Shown here one piece after another: positions 5,322 to 5,589 of a stretch of 5,589 nt of DNA. The notes beneath the pieces were generated by a model, which saw only the letters and a program-made list of their open reading frames with translations, did no database searches and was not told where the DNA came from. This DNA comes from Rhizobiaceae bacterium UBA1291 (lineage in GTDB: Bacteria > Pseudomonadota > Alphaproteobacteria > Rhizobiales > Rhizobiaceae): contig DBUL01000185.1 of NCBI GenBank assembly GCA_002307905.1, positions 21,586 through 27,174 on the forward strand, given 5' to 3'. The number at the start of each line of letters is the position of its first letter. Positions within the stretch are counted from its first letter, which is position 1. Both the position numbers and the translations under genes were made by a program.

Positions 5322-5589
5322 TCAGCCGCCGAACATGGTGCGCAGGATGTCGATGCCCTTGTCCTGGAAGCTGACCTGGCCCTGGCGGTTGCCCGGACCG
5401 ATGACAATGACCTTGGAGCCGACACCGGCGCGATCGTAGAGATGCTCGACGTCCTTGTTCATCATGCGGATGCAGCCCGACGACATGTTGAGGCCGATGG
5501 TCCAGGGCTGATTGGTGCCGTGAATGCGGAAAATCGTGTCCCGGCCGCCCTTGTAGAGATACATGGCGCGCGCGCCGAGCGGATTGTCG
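5322..5589 (-). CDS. YkuD-type L,D-transpeptidase (C-terminal part, 5' end outside window)
   Basis: The minus-strand frame is open from the right edge to the TGA at 5324-5322, giving 88 visible residues; the N-terminal part, including any signal peptide, is off the window. The visible part begins DNPLGARAMYLY and contains the YkuD active site: His23 in IHGTNQP and the SSGCIRMMN motif with catalytic Cys39 (codon 5474-5472) and Arg41. DVEHLYDRAGVGSKVIVI follows, then a 23-residue tail ending MFGG. All catalytic elements are intact. These periplasmic enzymes form 3-3 cross-links in peptidoglycan or attach proteins to it through a diaminopimelate acyl donor; which reaction applies here cannot be told from this fragment. 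The ATG at 5564 is internal, because NPLGARA upstream is family-typical. It is followed by a strong terminator, so it is a separate transcript from the barrel gene. Confidence 0.93.
   Translation of the reverse strand, partial: DNPLGARAMYLYKGGRDTIFRIHGTNQPWTIGLNMSSGCIRMMNKDVEHLYDRAGVGSKVIVIGPGNRQGQVSFQDKGIDILRTMFGG

Overview
The window is GC-rich with tightly packed, co-directional genes. Its content points to an alphaproteobacterium of the Rhizobiales, most likely Rhizobiaceae. The clues are a glcD-glcE-(small membrane protein)-glcF operon, strong GGAGG-type ribosome sites, and an outer-membrane barrel resembling the rhizobial lipid A oxidase LpxQ. This placement is inference from gene content; no 16S or other marker is present.

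Positions 1-3766 (+ strand) hold the distal part of a glycolate oxidase (glycolate dehydrogenase) operon. It contains the C-terminal part of GlcD (FAD subunit, cut by the left edge), complete GlcE (second FAD-binding subunit, GTG start), a 125-residue three-helix membrane protein of DUF4870 type, and complete GlcF (two [4Fe-4S] motifs and two CCG cysteine-rich domains, GTG start). glcD/glcE overlap by four bases, and so do glcE/membrane protein, which implies translational coupling; glcF follows after 57 bases. Together GlcDEF oxidise glycolate to glyoxylate and pass electrons through FAD and Fe-S clusters to the respiratory chain. The membrane protein inside the operon is the least explained part and could be an anchor.

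Positions 3767-4374 (+): a 140-base gap without a clear terminator, then a small exported protein of unknown function with a strong ribosome site.

Positions 4394-5589 (- strand): an outer-membrane beta-barrel protein, probably LpxQ-like, convergent with the exported protein (19-base gap). Next comes a 259-base intergenic region with overlapping dyads, a tentative promoter and a strong intrinsic terminator. Last is the C-terminal part of a YkuD-type L,D-transpeptidase, cut by the right edge. This half is devoted to the cell envelope.

I see no mobile element, CRISPR array, tRNA or rRNA. Most of the window is ordinary chromosomal housekeeping and accessory metabolism. The points worth a second look are the membrane protein in the glc operon, the barrel/L,D-transpeptidase pairing, and the structured intergenic region at 5179-5299.
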